Shown here in pieces: positions 25,901-40,400 of a stretch of DNA of 64,000 nucleotides. Numbering within the stretch: the first letter of the stretch is position 1; each line of letters begins with the position of its first letter. The stretch is taken from assembly GCF_001522545.3 (NCBI RefSeq), contig NC_031771.1, positions 2,880,491 to 2,944,490 of the forward strand, read 5' to 3'. Under the pieces are notes generated by a model that was given only the letters and a program-made list of their open reading frames with translations, had not been told where the DNA came from and made no database searches. This DNA is from Parus major (taxonomy: Eukaryota; Chordata; Aves; Passeriformes; Paridae). The position numbers and the translations under genes are program-made.

Positions 25901-28900
25901 ACTCAAATCCAAATAATTAAGTGCAACCAATAAGTGCAAATAATTAAGGTTTCAGGTGGACAGATTTGCTCTTTAACTGAAATATTCCCAAACTCAGTTC
26001 ACTAGATCAGTTTCAGGTGAGTCATTTTTTCTCTATAACATTTCTTTTTCAGCAAAATCCCAGTGCAGACAAAGGAAAATCAGGAAAAACAGCAGAGAAA
26101 GCAAAAGTGGTTACATGCAGCCCATAATGGAAAGTCTGTAAAAGGCAAAACCAGAATTTTTCAGCCCAAAATCTAGTCAGAGAACACTTAATTTTTGTGT
26201 CCAATACAGTCTGGGGTTTTAAACTCAAAACTGATGGAAGAAGAACAGATAACAATCCATTAGATTCCATAATCTTGTCACAAGTGGGAAATTCAGGGAT
26301 AAATCTCAGTTCCCAATCAGTGAAATCAGAACTTGCATCAGATCATTATACCCCCAGACATTTCCTAATCAATATGTCCATCTTCCTCTTCCCACCCTTA
26401 ATCAAAAAGATGAAGAAGTAAAACTTGCACTCTAATGGAAATAACTAGCAAACAGTGACATTTTTCTAAGCCAGAATCCTCTTCCTTGAACCAGCCTTTG
26501 TGAGGATCCTTCCAAACAGCTTTGCATTACCATCCCTAATTGGTATTAACAGGAATTGCTCTCTGTAACCATCGCTCTCCCATCAACCCACACTGTCCTG
26601 AGGGATTTCACAGACAGCAAAATGACAACAAACATTCTACAAAATTATAATCGATTACCAGTGATGTGAAAAAGCCATCAGTAGGAGAGCTACTGCAAAT
26701 GAAACATAGCTGGGTTTTCTTTGATGCTTCTGTGTGGGTGTCAGCAGCAGAAGCTCCAGCATTTTGTTCACAGCATATTTACAGACATTATTTCCCAATG
26801 CAAGATAAGGCCTCACATACCTCCAGATCCATCTGGCTGCCGAGGAAGGAGCTGTTTAGGGATCAAATCTGGGTTTAGCTTCCTCAGAGTTACTTAGTGC
26901 TATCATGTCTTAGAAATCAGATGCAATGCATCTATCACTTTATAATCAGCATGTAAAACAGACTTGCCAGTGATCAAAAAAGAGATTTCAAGAATGATAC
27001 TTAAATATTTCATTCATCATCACCATTATATTATTACTATTATTATGACTTCTTTTATAGCAAGTAAAATACGTTTAGTCAGCTAGCTAGACCCGGGTTC
27101 TTTAATTTCTCTGCCAAGACAATCTCAATAGAGGGGGAAAAAAGAGGCAGGAAAATCCTCATTAAATATGTACTCAAATTAATTATTTGCACGTTTCTTA
27201 TTGAATCTAAATCGAAATACCTTTTGCAACATGCTGGCCATTTAAATGTCAATTCTTCATGTCCCCTTCAGTTACTTACCTAAAAAAAAGAAAAACAGGA
27301 AAAACACATTAATTTTCCATGTTCTCAGATGTATCATGAACCCATACCTTGCTCTTCATGGCTCCCCAGTAAGTTTTCTGTGGTTGAAGTCAAGTAAGAC
27401 GATTAGGATAATGAGTTTTTGTTGTTATATTAGCCTAGATGATATGTTCCCACTTTGCCCCAGCAAAGCATTCAGAAATTGAATTTAAGATCTTTTTTTC
27501 TTATTATTGCTTTTTTCCTCCATAGTACATGATTTCTAAATAAAAGCTACTTGATGTCCTCAACTTGATTTTCATACTCTGGAAAAAGTCATTATTGCAG
27601 TCACAGTAATGGAAATATAAAACATTCAGCAGAAGAACCCCAATGTGGTCTTCAGTACAGACATTTGTGCAACTTCTCAACAGCCACTAGCAAAACATAT
27701 TTTGGGCAGAGAGAGCACAGGACAGCACACCCTCAACACTGCCATGCCTGAAATCATAACAGAACTGCATCTTCTAGTTAGGAACGGCAAGGGAAGCATG
27801 TGCACAACAGGCTCACCATTCTCCTCCACAGAAACATGGGGTTTGACACCTTTACACACTGCATCTGATTTCTGTAAAATCTTTCCAAACCTGAAAAACA
27901 GGCAGGTGTGAGTTCAGAACCTGCTAGAGGTTCTGTCCCCTCCTTCTCACCCCAAGCTCTTGTCTTGAGCAGCTGGATGGAAAAACCTCTGGCTCAGCCT
28001 GGCAGCAGCCCACAGTTACCCAGCAGGACCACGTAGGCTCGAGAATCCAGGCTCAAATCCAGGTGATGGTACTGCCCTTCCCCATCACCCAGGCAGGAGG
28101 CTGGGCTACAACCACACGTGTCAGGATCTGCCCATCTCAAGTGAATCTCAGCTCCTGTTTCTCCCACCCACATGTCATCCAGCACTCTTCTGTGACTGAA
28201 CTGCATTTTATTATCATTATTGCCTTTCTATAATCAAGATAATGTTAACAGTTCACAATACATCCTATAAATGGTAAGACAGATTTAAATGGTCCTTAAC
28301 TATCAAAACTATATCCTAAAAGAGAAGAAAACCATTTTGTATTTCATCCATACCACCACTTTTGCCATGTGCCAGTTTTTTAGATGTTTTCTTAACCAAT
28401 GCAAGTCGAAAACTGTAAAAAACACAGGTGAAACCCTTAACAACTAAATACCTTTCATATTCCATAAAGAGCTTGTCTGAATTTCTTTCAACTCCTTATT
28501 TTTCAGCATTAAGCTTGCCCAAGATTTCTGAGAAATTTCAGATGGAAATATCACTTTTTCCCGTAATGTGCTCACACTGAACAGAGCGTACAGGCTCAAC
28601 ATTCACTCTGCCTGCACGCAACTAACTTTATTTTAGACTGAATTTTAAATCCCTGCCAAATTCAGACATCTCCTGCACAAGTTCTTCTGCTTCCACCTCC
28701 TGTCAGCCTCCTCTGTGAGGCCTCCAAATTAACCCTTTTTTGTTTTTAACCTGGCAGATCTCTCATTATCCTCCTCTTTCAAAGCAGCATATTTTGGTCC
28801 TCTAGCCCCCATGTGTACAATTGCTCAGCCTTTAAGGGCAGTCTAAGTGCCAGCTACAGCTCAGACCTCTTTCAGGATATGAGCCCATTTCAGAATACAT

Positions 28901-31900
28901 AACACTGCTGTGCTTTAGCTACAGGAGGTACTGAGCTGGGTTTAACATATACTACTATAGATTTTTGTCCTTAAAAACTCAAAGTTATAATTGTCATCTG
29001 ACTAGAATTATCTGATGAAACATGCTAGCTGTCAGGTTTGGTTCATTTTCCTCTCTTTTAAGGGGAAGCATAATTTTCAAGGTTAAAGAGAAAATAAACT
29101 GATTCTGTTGATCACAGGCACTCCCAGGGCTAAGCTCCCTACAGTAGTTTGTAATGATTACCCACATACCCATTCCACAGGAAATTCTGAATTATAATCA
29201 AAATTTGATGGACTTTTCTTCAGTGCCTGCTTCAGAATTTAAGAAATTGGGAGGGTTCCCCACAACAAGTACATATTAAACTTCAAGTGCTACAATTAAA
29301 GCTTATTTCTGAGGAAATATACCTTTGTGTTTTGCTATCTGCAGTGTTAAACTGATCCATTCACCTGGGGCTTAGACCAGAAAAGCCAAAATTAAGACAA
29401 GCGCCCCTTGGTGCTCCTTAAGATCAACCAGCAGGAGCTCACATCCTTCTGTCCTTTGCCAATCTAGATGGGATCACAGCCTTCCACTCAAATGACGTCT
29501 ACATTTCTCCTTTATCAGCAGAAACAATGACCAGACAGACTTCAAATGAGGTGACTCACTGGCAGATAACAAATCCCATTCCATTTCTTCCACATAACAG
29601 CATTCATTTTGCACCATTTGCAACCCAAGGCATCTCAGGCTGTACTGAGTCAGGAACCCTGAAGTAAAACCTGTCCAGACTTCATTTGGCATCCCAAACA
29701 ATTCCTTTCAGAAACACCCAGCAGCAGGTGCCTTACCACCACCTTTATCCATGCAACCCTAAGCCTCACCTCCCTTCCAGTTTTAGAGGGGGACAAAGAT
29801 GCAATATAGCTACTGTCAGTCAGGGAGCAAATCTGTCTAACATTTAAACATCGAGCTTCCCGTGAAATAGGATTAGCACTAATGGATGAAGCTGTCTCCT
29901 GTCTGCCTAACAAAAGAAATGATCCTGCAAACTCTGACCAGAATTGTATTAACTACCAATTACAGACATAAATATAGCTATGAGACTGAAATCATATTTT
30001 TTTCCTGCTGCTGCAGAGGACTTGAAATGAAAATAGTTCCATCCAAATCAATATACAGCCATCTGCTCTGCAAAACGCTGACAAATCTCCTTCCTTCGGG
30101 ATCTGTGTCCCCCAAATTAGATGAAGAAGTTGCCTTACCTTCACAATCCTCATTCCAAGAGTCAGCAGAGGCTGGTAAAGTTCTGCTGTCTTACACTGAT
30201 GCCTGATAAGTGCTTTGGCTCATCCTACATCCACCAAATAACTGTGTTCTTTGATTTCCATGCCAGGTTCTTGCATCTGCTTAGAGCGCCTCATGCAAGA
30301 AGCCGACACTGTGGCGTGCTTTTTAAAAGTCACTTCAAAAAGCCATTAACACAGAGCAAGCTGAAAGCCAAAACAACAGCCTACAAGAAGACAGAGTAGT
30401 TTTATTTAGAGACTGAATGGATGGTCCCTGGTGGAATTGTATGGAGAACTCTTCTTTTAGGCATCATATGCATAGGGGTAGAAGCACATTAGCTGACAGA
30501 ACCTTTGCTTCATATTTCCAAAGGAAGCCATAGCCAGGGAGATTGATGCAGCTCAGTTTTCAGAGCATTTGCAGTGGTTCAAATCCACACCTGGTTACCA
30601 CTTCTAACATAAAAAGTAAAATATTAAACCCTACAGAGCAGTAAACATTGAATATAAATCTCCATTTGTATCCTGGGACCGTTATACATTGCCTAAAATG
30701 TTAAACAAAATTAATGCCTTTTTCTGCTCAAGCACTTTGAAACCAGCTGCCCCTGCATCCTCCTCCTCAGGAGCTCCACAGCAAGCTTCTGATCTTCTGC
30801 AGCAAATGGTCTGGGCATGCTGGCCTTGCACCGATTCCCTGGGGTCAAGGAGAAGGGAACAAAGCTGCCTTTGTGCACATTCCTTGGACGGCAGCGAGAG
30901 CTTGGTCACAGATGCAATACCAGCAGGGACAATCGCAGTGTGCCCAACCATTAAAACACTGACAGCACCGACCCCTCCACTGTCACAGGCTTTCTAAGTC
31001 CAAAGCTCATCTCAAGACTATCTGTTGAAAAAATCTTCTCAAAAATTGCTCATGTCTAACTGGAGCTTTATCATTTCAGAGCCCACTTCTGCAAACTCTT
31101 TGAAGCCATCAGTGCTATTTGTAAGACTAGAAACTCTGTCAAAACAGGAATTTATTCTCTCTTCCTCCTAAGCCTAAGGACCACTAAAGGGATTTTAATA
31201 GGTTTTGAACCATTTAAATCCACTGTGCTCTTGCAGGTGTTTTATGTTATCAGCAAATTCATGGTCCTGCAAATCCCAGTTAAACCTTGAGGGTGGGGTG
31301 GCAACTCAAGATACCTTTTTATACATAGACACACTACCTACATCAAGTTATTGCAGTATTTTGCATTTGGCTTCATTTACTGTCATGACAGCAATCTTCT
31401 TAAAAGCACTAAAGTGCAAGACTAATATTTGAATCCAAGCTACCTCTGAAGTCAATCTAGGTGTTAGTGGCAAAGTAATCTATTTAATCCTTTAGGGAGA
31501 GATAGCTAATAAGTAATGGAAATTCAGCCAAAGCAACATCTCCACAAAGCTACCCAGGCACAGAAGGTGGGGCAGTAAAAAAGTGTAGTACTGAAATACT
31601 AGAGTTTTTCTGCCTTCCTACCCTGCTGCAGTCCTGATCCCACCTGCCGTGCTGGCTCCCAGGCTGAGGGCGAAGCGGCAGCTGACTCGAGGCCAGCTGC
31701 AGCACCAAAGCTGTCAGGTGAGAACACAAATCCCACACAGAGAGCATTTAGCAACAGGCAGTGCAACACAGTTTTTCTCTGCTCCATAATACAGAGCGCA
31801 GAATTTGGCCCGTGATATCGAACTAGAGAGAAAGGTGAGATGAGGAACTGAGGGAACAATTGATCCATCTGACATTCCTCACCTCCCTGAGTAGGTTTAG

Positions 31901-34900
31901 AGACTGCAGATACTCATTAATGACCAGTAATTAGATAATTGTCCTCCATAAATGTGCACTGCTGCTTCCACTGAGAGCATTGGAAACACTCCTTACAGGA
32001 ATGACTGCTAATTCAATTCCCAGTTATTGATAAAGTAGTTGATAGCACTTATGAATTTTGACAAATTTGCTGAGACACCTCAGAACTTCCTTGCTCCGTG
32101 ACCCAAGAAGACCTTGCTGTCTCTCCCAGGACAGGTGTCCTCTGGTGACAGTGCTCCCAGTATCACAAGGGACTCTGAGCCCCAGGGTGACAGCACGGCA
32201 TACTGTGACATTCACATGGTGCCAAGCTGCCTGGGACGTCAATAGATGCTTTGGAAACTAAGCTGAAGGACGCATGGCTGGAGCCCCAACTTGCAAGATG
32301 AAATTATCTCAGCAGTCATAGCTCCTTGGCGGCCTTCCTATTTTTCACGCTACGTGTTCAAGAGGCTTTAGCTAAGACTGTTACTTAATTAAAATTAAGA
32401 TGCTGATCTCATTTTTATAAAAGAAAGCAGATTGTAAATGTGGCTTGGGGAAAAAAAATTTGTCTTCATTACTGGGTGCCGCCAGACTTGCAAGTTCCTG
32501 CCTGCCCTGTTTTGGGGGAGCAGGGCGGGATGGCACTTCACAAAGCAAAGGGGGTGACAGCAGAAATGCCTATTTTATTTCAGTTACATAATTCCCCCAA
32601 AACTGGTAGTCCTAACAATTCCTGAACAGCTGTAACACAAAATTAACTGAATGGAAAGTCACAAAGCTGAGAGGGGATGCCAGCTGTTAAGATGTCCTTA
32701 CTATATTAAGGACCAAAGAGGACTTGTAGTGCCCTTTAGCTGACAGGCCTAAGCATTTCATTCCTCTCACCAGTTACTGAGCCATTAGCACATTATAAAA
32801 ATACATCCCTGAGGGTAGCTCCACACAACAGTTTGAGGATTAAGCCACTTACAACCTTTAGAGGAACATTTACCTGCTCAGTATGGAAAGCCTAATGAAG
32901 GAGAGTTCTGGGTCTGAGGAGGTGTAAAGGGTGAGTGCCATGGTGCAGAAGCCCTGATAACAATTATCACTGCTTTGGCCTTGTAGAAGAAGCAGTGACC
33001 ACTTCCCATCAGCCAAGCTGCCATATTTTAAGGCGCAGCACTCTGCCTTGCTCCATGCTCCACCAGCCCCTCTGGCATCATCAGGTTCCCCCATGCTTTC
33101 AGCAGCACTTACTGCATCAGCTTGCACATTATCCCTGTGGGTCAGCACTGGCTCACAGCCAGCCTGCACAAGGGAGGCAGTGGGCAGGGCTGCCTGCAAA
33201 TGGCAAGGCAGACATGCCCACAGTGGTCAGCACTGCAATCCCAGGCCTAGTCCTGGAAACAAACTCAGACTGCTGGCCGCAATTCAAAGACGGGTGCTGC
33301 TCCCCGACCACCTTCCAGACATGAAACGTCTGAATCGGGAATGCAATGGAAAACACACAGAGAAAGTATTTTCTGCTTGACTTGGTTTTAAAACAGAGGC
33401 TTATATTAGCAGTTAGACTTTTTACTTGTATTTAATTAAAAACTGATTCAGTGACTAAGAGAAGAACAGCCCAAAAGGAAATGCCAGCGTGCACTGCACC
33501 AGGCATTTCTCCATGAAGGATAAAATGCCCGTTGGGTTTGGGATTAAGCATAAATTAGGCATAGTTTTGAGGCTGACCTATAATATTTCAGATTAAAGAC
33601 TCCAAAACAAGCTTAAATTCAAAAGTCACATACTCCTACAAGGTAATTTTAAAAAAACACAAGGCACCAGAATATTATGCTCCTTTTTTCATCTATTCAG
33701 ATAAAACAAGGAATAAAATTTTTAAAACATGCACTCAGAAATAACCCAATTTCTCCCCAACTTTTTGGACTTCTTTCCTCAGTGGGACTGGGGGGAGTGG
33801 TAGAATAAAAACCCAGAGAGCACAAGAAAGTCAATAGCCAGGACCATGCCAAACACCCAGGTGTCATTTTCAACCTCAGTTCACTCTCGTATCTTAATTT
33901 CTAAAGCTGAGCCACCACAGCAGCCAAACATCTTTCTCCAAAGCTCCTCAAAACAGCTTTTCTTCTAAAGGACACTTAACTTTTTTTGCAACAAATTAAG
34001 ACAAAAGCCACATTTGTAAGCAAAACATGTTAAAATTGCAAAATATCCCATTTTGCAAATGATACAGTATCCTGTAATTTTGCCATGTCTAGGCGTTCTT
34101 GAGAGCAAGAGACTGCATTTTTCCCTATTACCAATTGCTAACAGATGTTCTCCCCTGTGTTGTTAAACAAGTCTTGATAAAAACACACTCGTGTCTTAAT
34201 AGAACTGGATGTACCCTGAGTGGGTTTCCCATTTGATCTGCTATGTGGCTCAGAGGCTTTTTTGTCTGCTTGTTGCAGCACAGAGTGAGTTTGGTCCCAC
34301 AACAGTGACAGCTGACAACTGTTTTTCCTGTTTGCAAAAGCTTTACACCGTTCAACTTGAACCAAAAGCATTTGTCATGTTGCATGGCAGTGAAGTAGAT
34401 TTAATCAGATGAGGCCACTAGCATTGTCAGTGCCAGGCTGAAAGAATTCAGCAGGACAAAAGCTGGATTTATCTCTCTGGGAGTCTGTGCGGGGAGCAGC
34501 AGTGCATCTTTGTGAATGCACAAGGGGCAATCTCAAGAGGAGAAGAAAACCAACCCAAGAGAATATTTTCAGTGTAGTTAAGCCAAAAAATAACTGTTCC
34601 TAAGTGACCAGCAGGATGCTCCTGCCAGCCAAGAGCACATTTGTGAGAATTTTGACAGCATAAAGTGAATCTTCATGTCCCTTTTTGAAATGTCACTAAC
34701 AGAGCATGGTACTTCTGTGCTCTATCCCTACATAATTCCATTTCCAGAATATTAAGCGTCACCTAATGTCTCGTCACATTCAGCAATCAACCTGCAAACA
34801 ATTATTTACAGTGGATGACTGCTCTCCAATTGCAGTGACAATCCTCCAAAATAGTCTTAGGACTTCAAATTTCTTACAAGTCACAACAAGGCACATACTT

Positions 34901-35369
34901 CTCCTAGCTAACGTCAGAGACCACACTAAAAAAACCCCTACAAACAACAAACCACTAAAAGAAATAAAGTCTTATTCATTTTACATAGCCACCGAGATAA
35001 TATTTTATACTCTTGGTATCCTTTTGGATGATCACACCTTTCCAGAAGATTTACACGGGTAACTTAAGCTCAGAGGAAAAAGAATGAAACCATATATGCA
35101 AAAATCAAATCAGAGGCTTTCAGCTTTTGCAGCACCCAACAGTGAGTGAGAAAACAGCAGCTCCACCTTAGGAGTTTTGCTCATTTACACCACCCTAGTG
35201 CAGTCTCACCGAGAAGTCATGCCTTGCAAAGAGGATGCTGGTGCTTTCCATCTGCACCAGAGAAGTAGCAGGAAACAGAATACTCTTAGTTCCCAACAGA
35301 GTGGACACTGACCATGTTGCCTTGACATCCCCTTGCATTATTTTAAAGGGACAGTATTAATCTGCCCAA
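22921..35369. other. Noncoding stretch, no gene seen
   Basis: More than 12 kb without a CpG cluster, recognisable exon, RNA gene or transposon end. Slightly GC-richer patches at 27920-28190, 31620-31720 and 33000-33330 carry overlapping open frames on opposite strands (for example 32935-33324 plus and 32870-33199 minus). That overlap argues for composition rather than coding. The ATT-type microsatellite at 27025-27046 is listed separately. Confidence 0.5.
27025..27046. repeat. (ATT)n microsatellite, imperfect
   Basis: Trinucleotide ATT/TAT units interrupted by single C bases, preceded by a short CATCATCACC run. Confidence 0.7.
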
Positions 35370-35654
35370 GGTCTGATTAAGCAGCTGCCAAAGGTCAGAG
35401 GAAGAGGCGCCTGCATTTCATGTAGAGTGTGTTGGTATAGCCGGCTCTCTGCCGTGGCACACCCTGCCTTTTGCCATTCCTATATTGAAAGCTGCCTGCG
35501 GTACATTAATGAATTGGAGTTCAGCCTTGCATGAAGTGTTTCAACATTCACTCCAACTGTGCTCAAGGAATTTCCCATTCGCTTTTTTCCGCTAATTAGA
35601 GAGCCGCTGGGACACAACAGGGCCTTTTGAGACGTGCGGCAGGCTCTCGAGTTC

Positions 35655-35667
35655 TGCTGAGTCAGCA
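35655..35667. promoter_or_regulatory. Perfect T-MARE (MAF recognition element)
   Basis: TGCTGAGTCAGCA is an exact copy of the 13-bp palindromic T-MARE consensus, with a TRE/AP-1 core TGAGTCA. Large MAF homodimers and small MAF-CNC heterodimers (NF-E2, NRF2, BACH) bind this class. An exact 13-mer is not expected by chance in 64 kb. The sequence shows the site; occupancy is unknown. Confidence 0.75.
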
Positions 35668-35668
35668 G

Positions 35669-35679
35669 AGGGGCGGGAT
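35669..35679 (+). promoter_or_regulatory. GC box (Sp/KLF-type site)
   Basis: AGGGGCGGGAT lies two bases after the T-MARE and fits the Sp1/KLF GC-box core GGGGCGGG. In this AT-rich region its position beside the T-MARE makes a joint element plausible. Confidence 0.5.
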
Positions 35680-36694
35680 ATTTCGATGCACTCTCAGGAC
35701 AACCTTCAACTTGCCAAATGAGGCTGCAAGCAGGACAGTAGCTATAAATGCTAGCTGAGATTTACAACCTACAGGCACCAATATCCATCTAGACTTACTT
35801 AGTCCTTAATCCAGGGGATAAGGCAGCAACAGGAGCTGGTGAATGTACAGATTTTTAAAGACTTAACTCATTTCAGTCGATATCTCTGCCTTGCCTAGCA
35901 CACATTTTTTACTGACACATCTTCAAGGCAGAACACAATACTGAAGCAACTACTCAGAAAACACATAACTAAAAATCTGTTGCAAAGCCTTGGTACAGCA
36001 TTCAGGTGTCTGCAATCTCACTGCACCTGCACACTGTCCTGCTTCTGAATCCAGGCCTACCAGAACAGTAGCAACACATTTATATTGCAACAGGCTCAGC
36101 AAATCTTACGTGTTCATTCTTGATTTCAAACTGGAAATACCGAATTTTAAAAGATATCAGAACTGCCTCAGAAATGCCTTGTCATTTACTGTATCCTGAA
36201 TAGACAGAAAATCATTTTAGAGCTGATATTTTTTAAACTGGCTTCAAAAATGCTGAAAACAGATGCCTGAATTCTCGTGTGACGCTACGTCCGTGCTTTA
36301 TTTGCATCCAAGGAAAACACCTGCTGCCCTTCAGGTTGTGCAGTGCCCCATCTCCCTGATGTCAGCTGTGCAGCAGATGAGGCAGAAGATCAGCAGCACA
36401 GGCCTGAGGGTGTCATCCTGCTGCCACTGCAATCTCCCCACCGCAATATCTCCTGCTGAAGCAGGTGAAACCTCTCACCACTGCTCAGCAAACATTGTCC
36501 TGTCAGCAGAGGCTGCTCCTGCTGCCCCACTGCTCCTGGCTGTACTGTCTGCATGAAGCAGCATTCTGCAATAGTGAGCACAGCATATCAACCACGACAT
36601 TCATTTAGTATGATCATCATAATACCAATGTATTCCAATGCTTTCAGACTGAAAACCAGCCAAATTTCCCATTTGTTTTTACCCTTGCAACTAC

Positions 36695-36708
36695 AATAAT
36701 AATAATAA
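36695..36708. repeat. (AAT)n microsatellite
   Basis: About five AAT units without interruption. Confidence 0.75.
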
Positions 36709-37382
36709 CATACATTATACCAAAGATTTAAACACAGTTTCTCTATTGGTTTGCACTGATATTCTCCAAGTTCAATGTTTTATCTGAATATTAAGACATA
36801 GAACTAATAACTGGTCAATAAAATTAGCACTGCAATTTTTTACATAAAACGCAGAATATTAATACAAACCATTTTGACTGAGATTAGCATTCATGGCTTG
36901 GTTACCTGACCTGGTATTTGAACAGTAGACTTCACTTCCACTACAGTACTAAGCAATATTTAATTCTTAAGCCTCTTCTTCAACTTGATAAAATTTTATA
37001 AACATTTTACGTTATTAATGGCCTTTTAAGTTTTTGAAAGTGTGGCTTTTTTCACAAAGACAATAGTGGCCAGCCTAGGGGAGAGAAAACCTGAAGCTGA
37101 AAGCTGAATTTCCTCCAGATGTTATCAGTAAATTGGCATGAATACCCAAAAATGCAGTAGGCTCCCCTCTAAACAGCTTCCAGACAGGACACCATCTGAA
37201 ATATGGGATGGGAGAATCAATGAGTGCAGGACTCTCCTCAGTAAGGTAATAACAGCTGCAACCACATCCTCTCCTTTGCAAATTGGAAGCATTTCATTTT
37301 CCTCCTGTCCCTAGTATAAATATTTGTGTTCACATCAGGTTTTGTACAATTTCAGAAGCCTCTTCTGAAGGGCAGCCAAAAT

Positions 37383-37401
37383 CCCAGGGCCAGGCCCTGG
37401 G
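37383..37401. repeat. GC-rich palindrome, 9-bp arms
   Basis: CCCAGGGCC and GGCCCTGGG are perfect reverse complements around a single A. It is a stable potential hairpin in an AT-rich region. Its arms contain AP-2-like GCC/GGC halves, but binding is not established. Confidence 0.7.
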
Positions 37402-40400
37402 GAATCTCAGAGGAAAGTGATATGAGGAGAGATTGAAAACAAAGATGGCAAGCAAGGAGCAAAGGAGGCCAGGCAGTATGAACAGCACTGTGCCGAAGAA
37501 ACCCAAGAAGGAATAAAGTTGCAATGTTTTGTTTCCCTAGAAAAACAGAAACCAGGAGCAGTTCCACCTAAGTCCCCAGCTGCACCAACCAACCTGACCC
37601 AAGTATGCACACCTCCAAACTCACTTGCATCAAAAGTTTCATTTTCCACTCCCCCCTTCCAAAAATACACCATTTACTTCACACTTTCAAAATCCTTCAA
37701 GTACCCATGCACAATAAACCTAAAAGAATTTCCTCTTTAACCATCATTAACACTGCAGAGAACACAATTTCAGAGCAGCTTTAAAAAAATGAGAATGGAG
37801 GATATTCCTCTACAACACGTTCCCCATTTCCCCAGTATTTATTCTTCAGTTCTCTTGTGGAAATAACTGGGGGTCTGAAGTAGCTGCTTCCCGTAGTGTT
37901 TCAGAAATTTAATTTCTGATCTGTATTGGCACAAAAACACACACAAATAATCAAATATCATCTTTCTCCAATCTTAAAATACCCAATAATCACTGTATGT
38001 CTGTCTTATCAGACATCTCTTTCTTTAAATTCCTTGTTTACTTAAACACAATATTAATTTTAATTTAGAGTACATATTTTGTCTTTGTTTAATAACTCCT
38101 GATACTCAGAAATCTTACAGGAATTTCATCCCAAAGTCCTGAGCATCTCCCTCATTCTGATCCCCAAAACCTGATTGATTCCAGCAAGCAAGAAAAGCAC
38201 ACAGCATCCAGAATAATCTGACCCAACATATGCAAAGATCACAAGCATCTGTACATCCTTCTAAGAATACAAGGTAGGAAAATAGGAAGCCTTAATTCAA
38301 GAAGAGAGTCCTAACAGGATGACCAAAAAGAGTTTCCCTTTTATCCTAGGGGATCAGCAACTCTGGGTCTTCTCCATCTTAAATCAATGCCCCAATCCCA
38401 TGTTGCAGAAACCGAAGAGTTAATATCAAGTCACCCTGTTTTCCTGCTTCTTTCACTAAATTAAACCAACTGCCTAGTTTGAATTTAACAGATGTTAATA
38501 CAACTCTTCTACTCACTACATGTTTTAGTCTTTACAGTATCTTAATTAATTTTACTCTTTAAAATGCATGAAAATTTCACATCACCTTTAAATATTTATT
38601 GACAGTTAGATGAATATTTCATGCTGATTTTAAAGAATAGAGAACTTTTTCATAACATTTCTGTTAATACAAAATGGTAATTCTACACTCTCAGATATGC
38701 TCTCAGTACAATGAAAAGGAATTTTTTATCTTGTTCAAAGCAGACTATAAACACTACGGCAGAGAAATAAAAACATCAAGGACGAGTTTTTTCAAAGCTA
38801 CTTAAGTAATTAGGGAGCCCACAAAGCTCCCATTTGCATGAGTAGTAACTGCATGTCTCAATCCTTTCAGCAATTTTGAATATATCATTGGTCTATGAAA
38901 GATTCTCCCAGTTAAGAGTAGTAGGTTGGGAGTAATTAATTGAAAACATATTACCTGTGATGTACAATGAAGACAATTTTCATAGCACAAGTGAGTATTT
39001 TAAGATGCTAAAACTGACCACAAAAGCTCCACAAACATAAGACCACCAACCTATTTAAAACCAAATGCCTCATTTATGCCTAATACCCATCATCCCTTGA
39101 AACTCAGCATTTTTCTGCCTTTTTGGTTTTTTTAAGAGGCTTTTAAAAGCTGCTGGAGATGCAACAGAGTAAGAGCACTGTGGTGGGTCAGACTGACTTA
39201 AGGAAGCTGGGGCCATGAACAGCTGAGACACTGAAGGTGAGGCAGGTGCAAGTGCTTTCCCTGATGTTAAATCAATCAGTGCAGTCAGTGTTGGTTGTTT
39301 ACACACAAACAGCCCTGTATACCCAAAAAATCCACCTGTGCTAATATTTAGTTTAAAACAACTTTTTCTATTGCCACATAAGGTTGTAAACATTTATAAT
39401 TTTCGGAGCCAGGTGTCCAGAGAACAAGTACTTTAAAACAAAAATTACATAAAAATACAGGCCAAAAAATATCCAAAACACCCAAAAAAACACACCAAGG
39501 AAACCACAACAGTTAAAGCTGTAACAGCAGCTTAGCATGTACAGAAACCAAGGTATTAATTTGCAAAATGCCTTGCAAATACACTGCCCCTCCCAAAAAC
39601 TTCTTCAGTCAGTAGCAAAAGCTTCACATGAGGTGGTAGGGATTCCAGACTTCAGTGGTTCCTATGCTAATTCTGCCTGAAGAAATATGAAAACAGGAGC
39701 TAAAGTCTTTTAGCTAATGCAGAACACTGAGAGCTTGCTTTTCTTTGTTCTCAGGAAAGGCTAAAAATTTTTCCTATATTTAAGGATATTCTTTTATTTT
39801 GCAGTCATAAAATGGGTGAAAAGGCAAATGACAAGCACCCAAACAGAGGGGTGGAAGTAAGCAGAGAAAAACTATGGTTCTTTTCAGAAAATGAACACTG
39901 TGGTTAAAATAAAGCACTTGAATATGCTGTGCCACAGCCATCATTACCAACACGTTCATTAGCATTAAATTAACATGGACATGAAATATCAGGATGTAAA
40001 TTAACAGCAGATAATGCTGTGAAAACGTAAGAAATTACTGTTATTTGCCAGTAATTCAAGCAACAAAAGCAAATTCTGTTTATTACTCGTAAACTCCAAT
40101 AATGTGTTACAGTGTTTTGGCTTTTAACTAAAATCAACTAACAAAAACAAAGAAACAAAAAAATGTTACAATTTCACACTCACCTTCTATTTGGTACTGC
40201 TTGTGTTTGGACACTAATTATGTCAGTGATCAAATCCAGGAAGCAATTCAAACAGAATATTAGACTCAGTTTTACAGGAGTAATCCTAATTTTTAGCAGA
40301 AACAATTTTAAATTACTTGTAATTAGATCTTTGCTCTTTTCCCTGAAGACCTGATTTGTAATGTTTTCCAGGTCCTTTAATATTTCATTTTAGCATTCTC

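Larger units (their letters stand above)
35370..35700. promoter_or_regulatory. Candidate enhancer or conserved element with T-MARE
   Basis: This block is complex, retains about a dozen CpGs in an AT-rich region, and carries recognisable sites: GCTAATTAGAG homeodomain core (about 35592), a perfect T-MARE (35655-35667) and a GC box (35669-35679). There is no open frame worth calling. The clustering suggests an enhancer bound by large or small MAF, AP-1 or CNC factors. That is inference, and conservation or chromatin data are needed to settle it. Confidence 0.45.
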
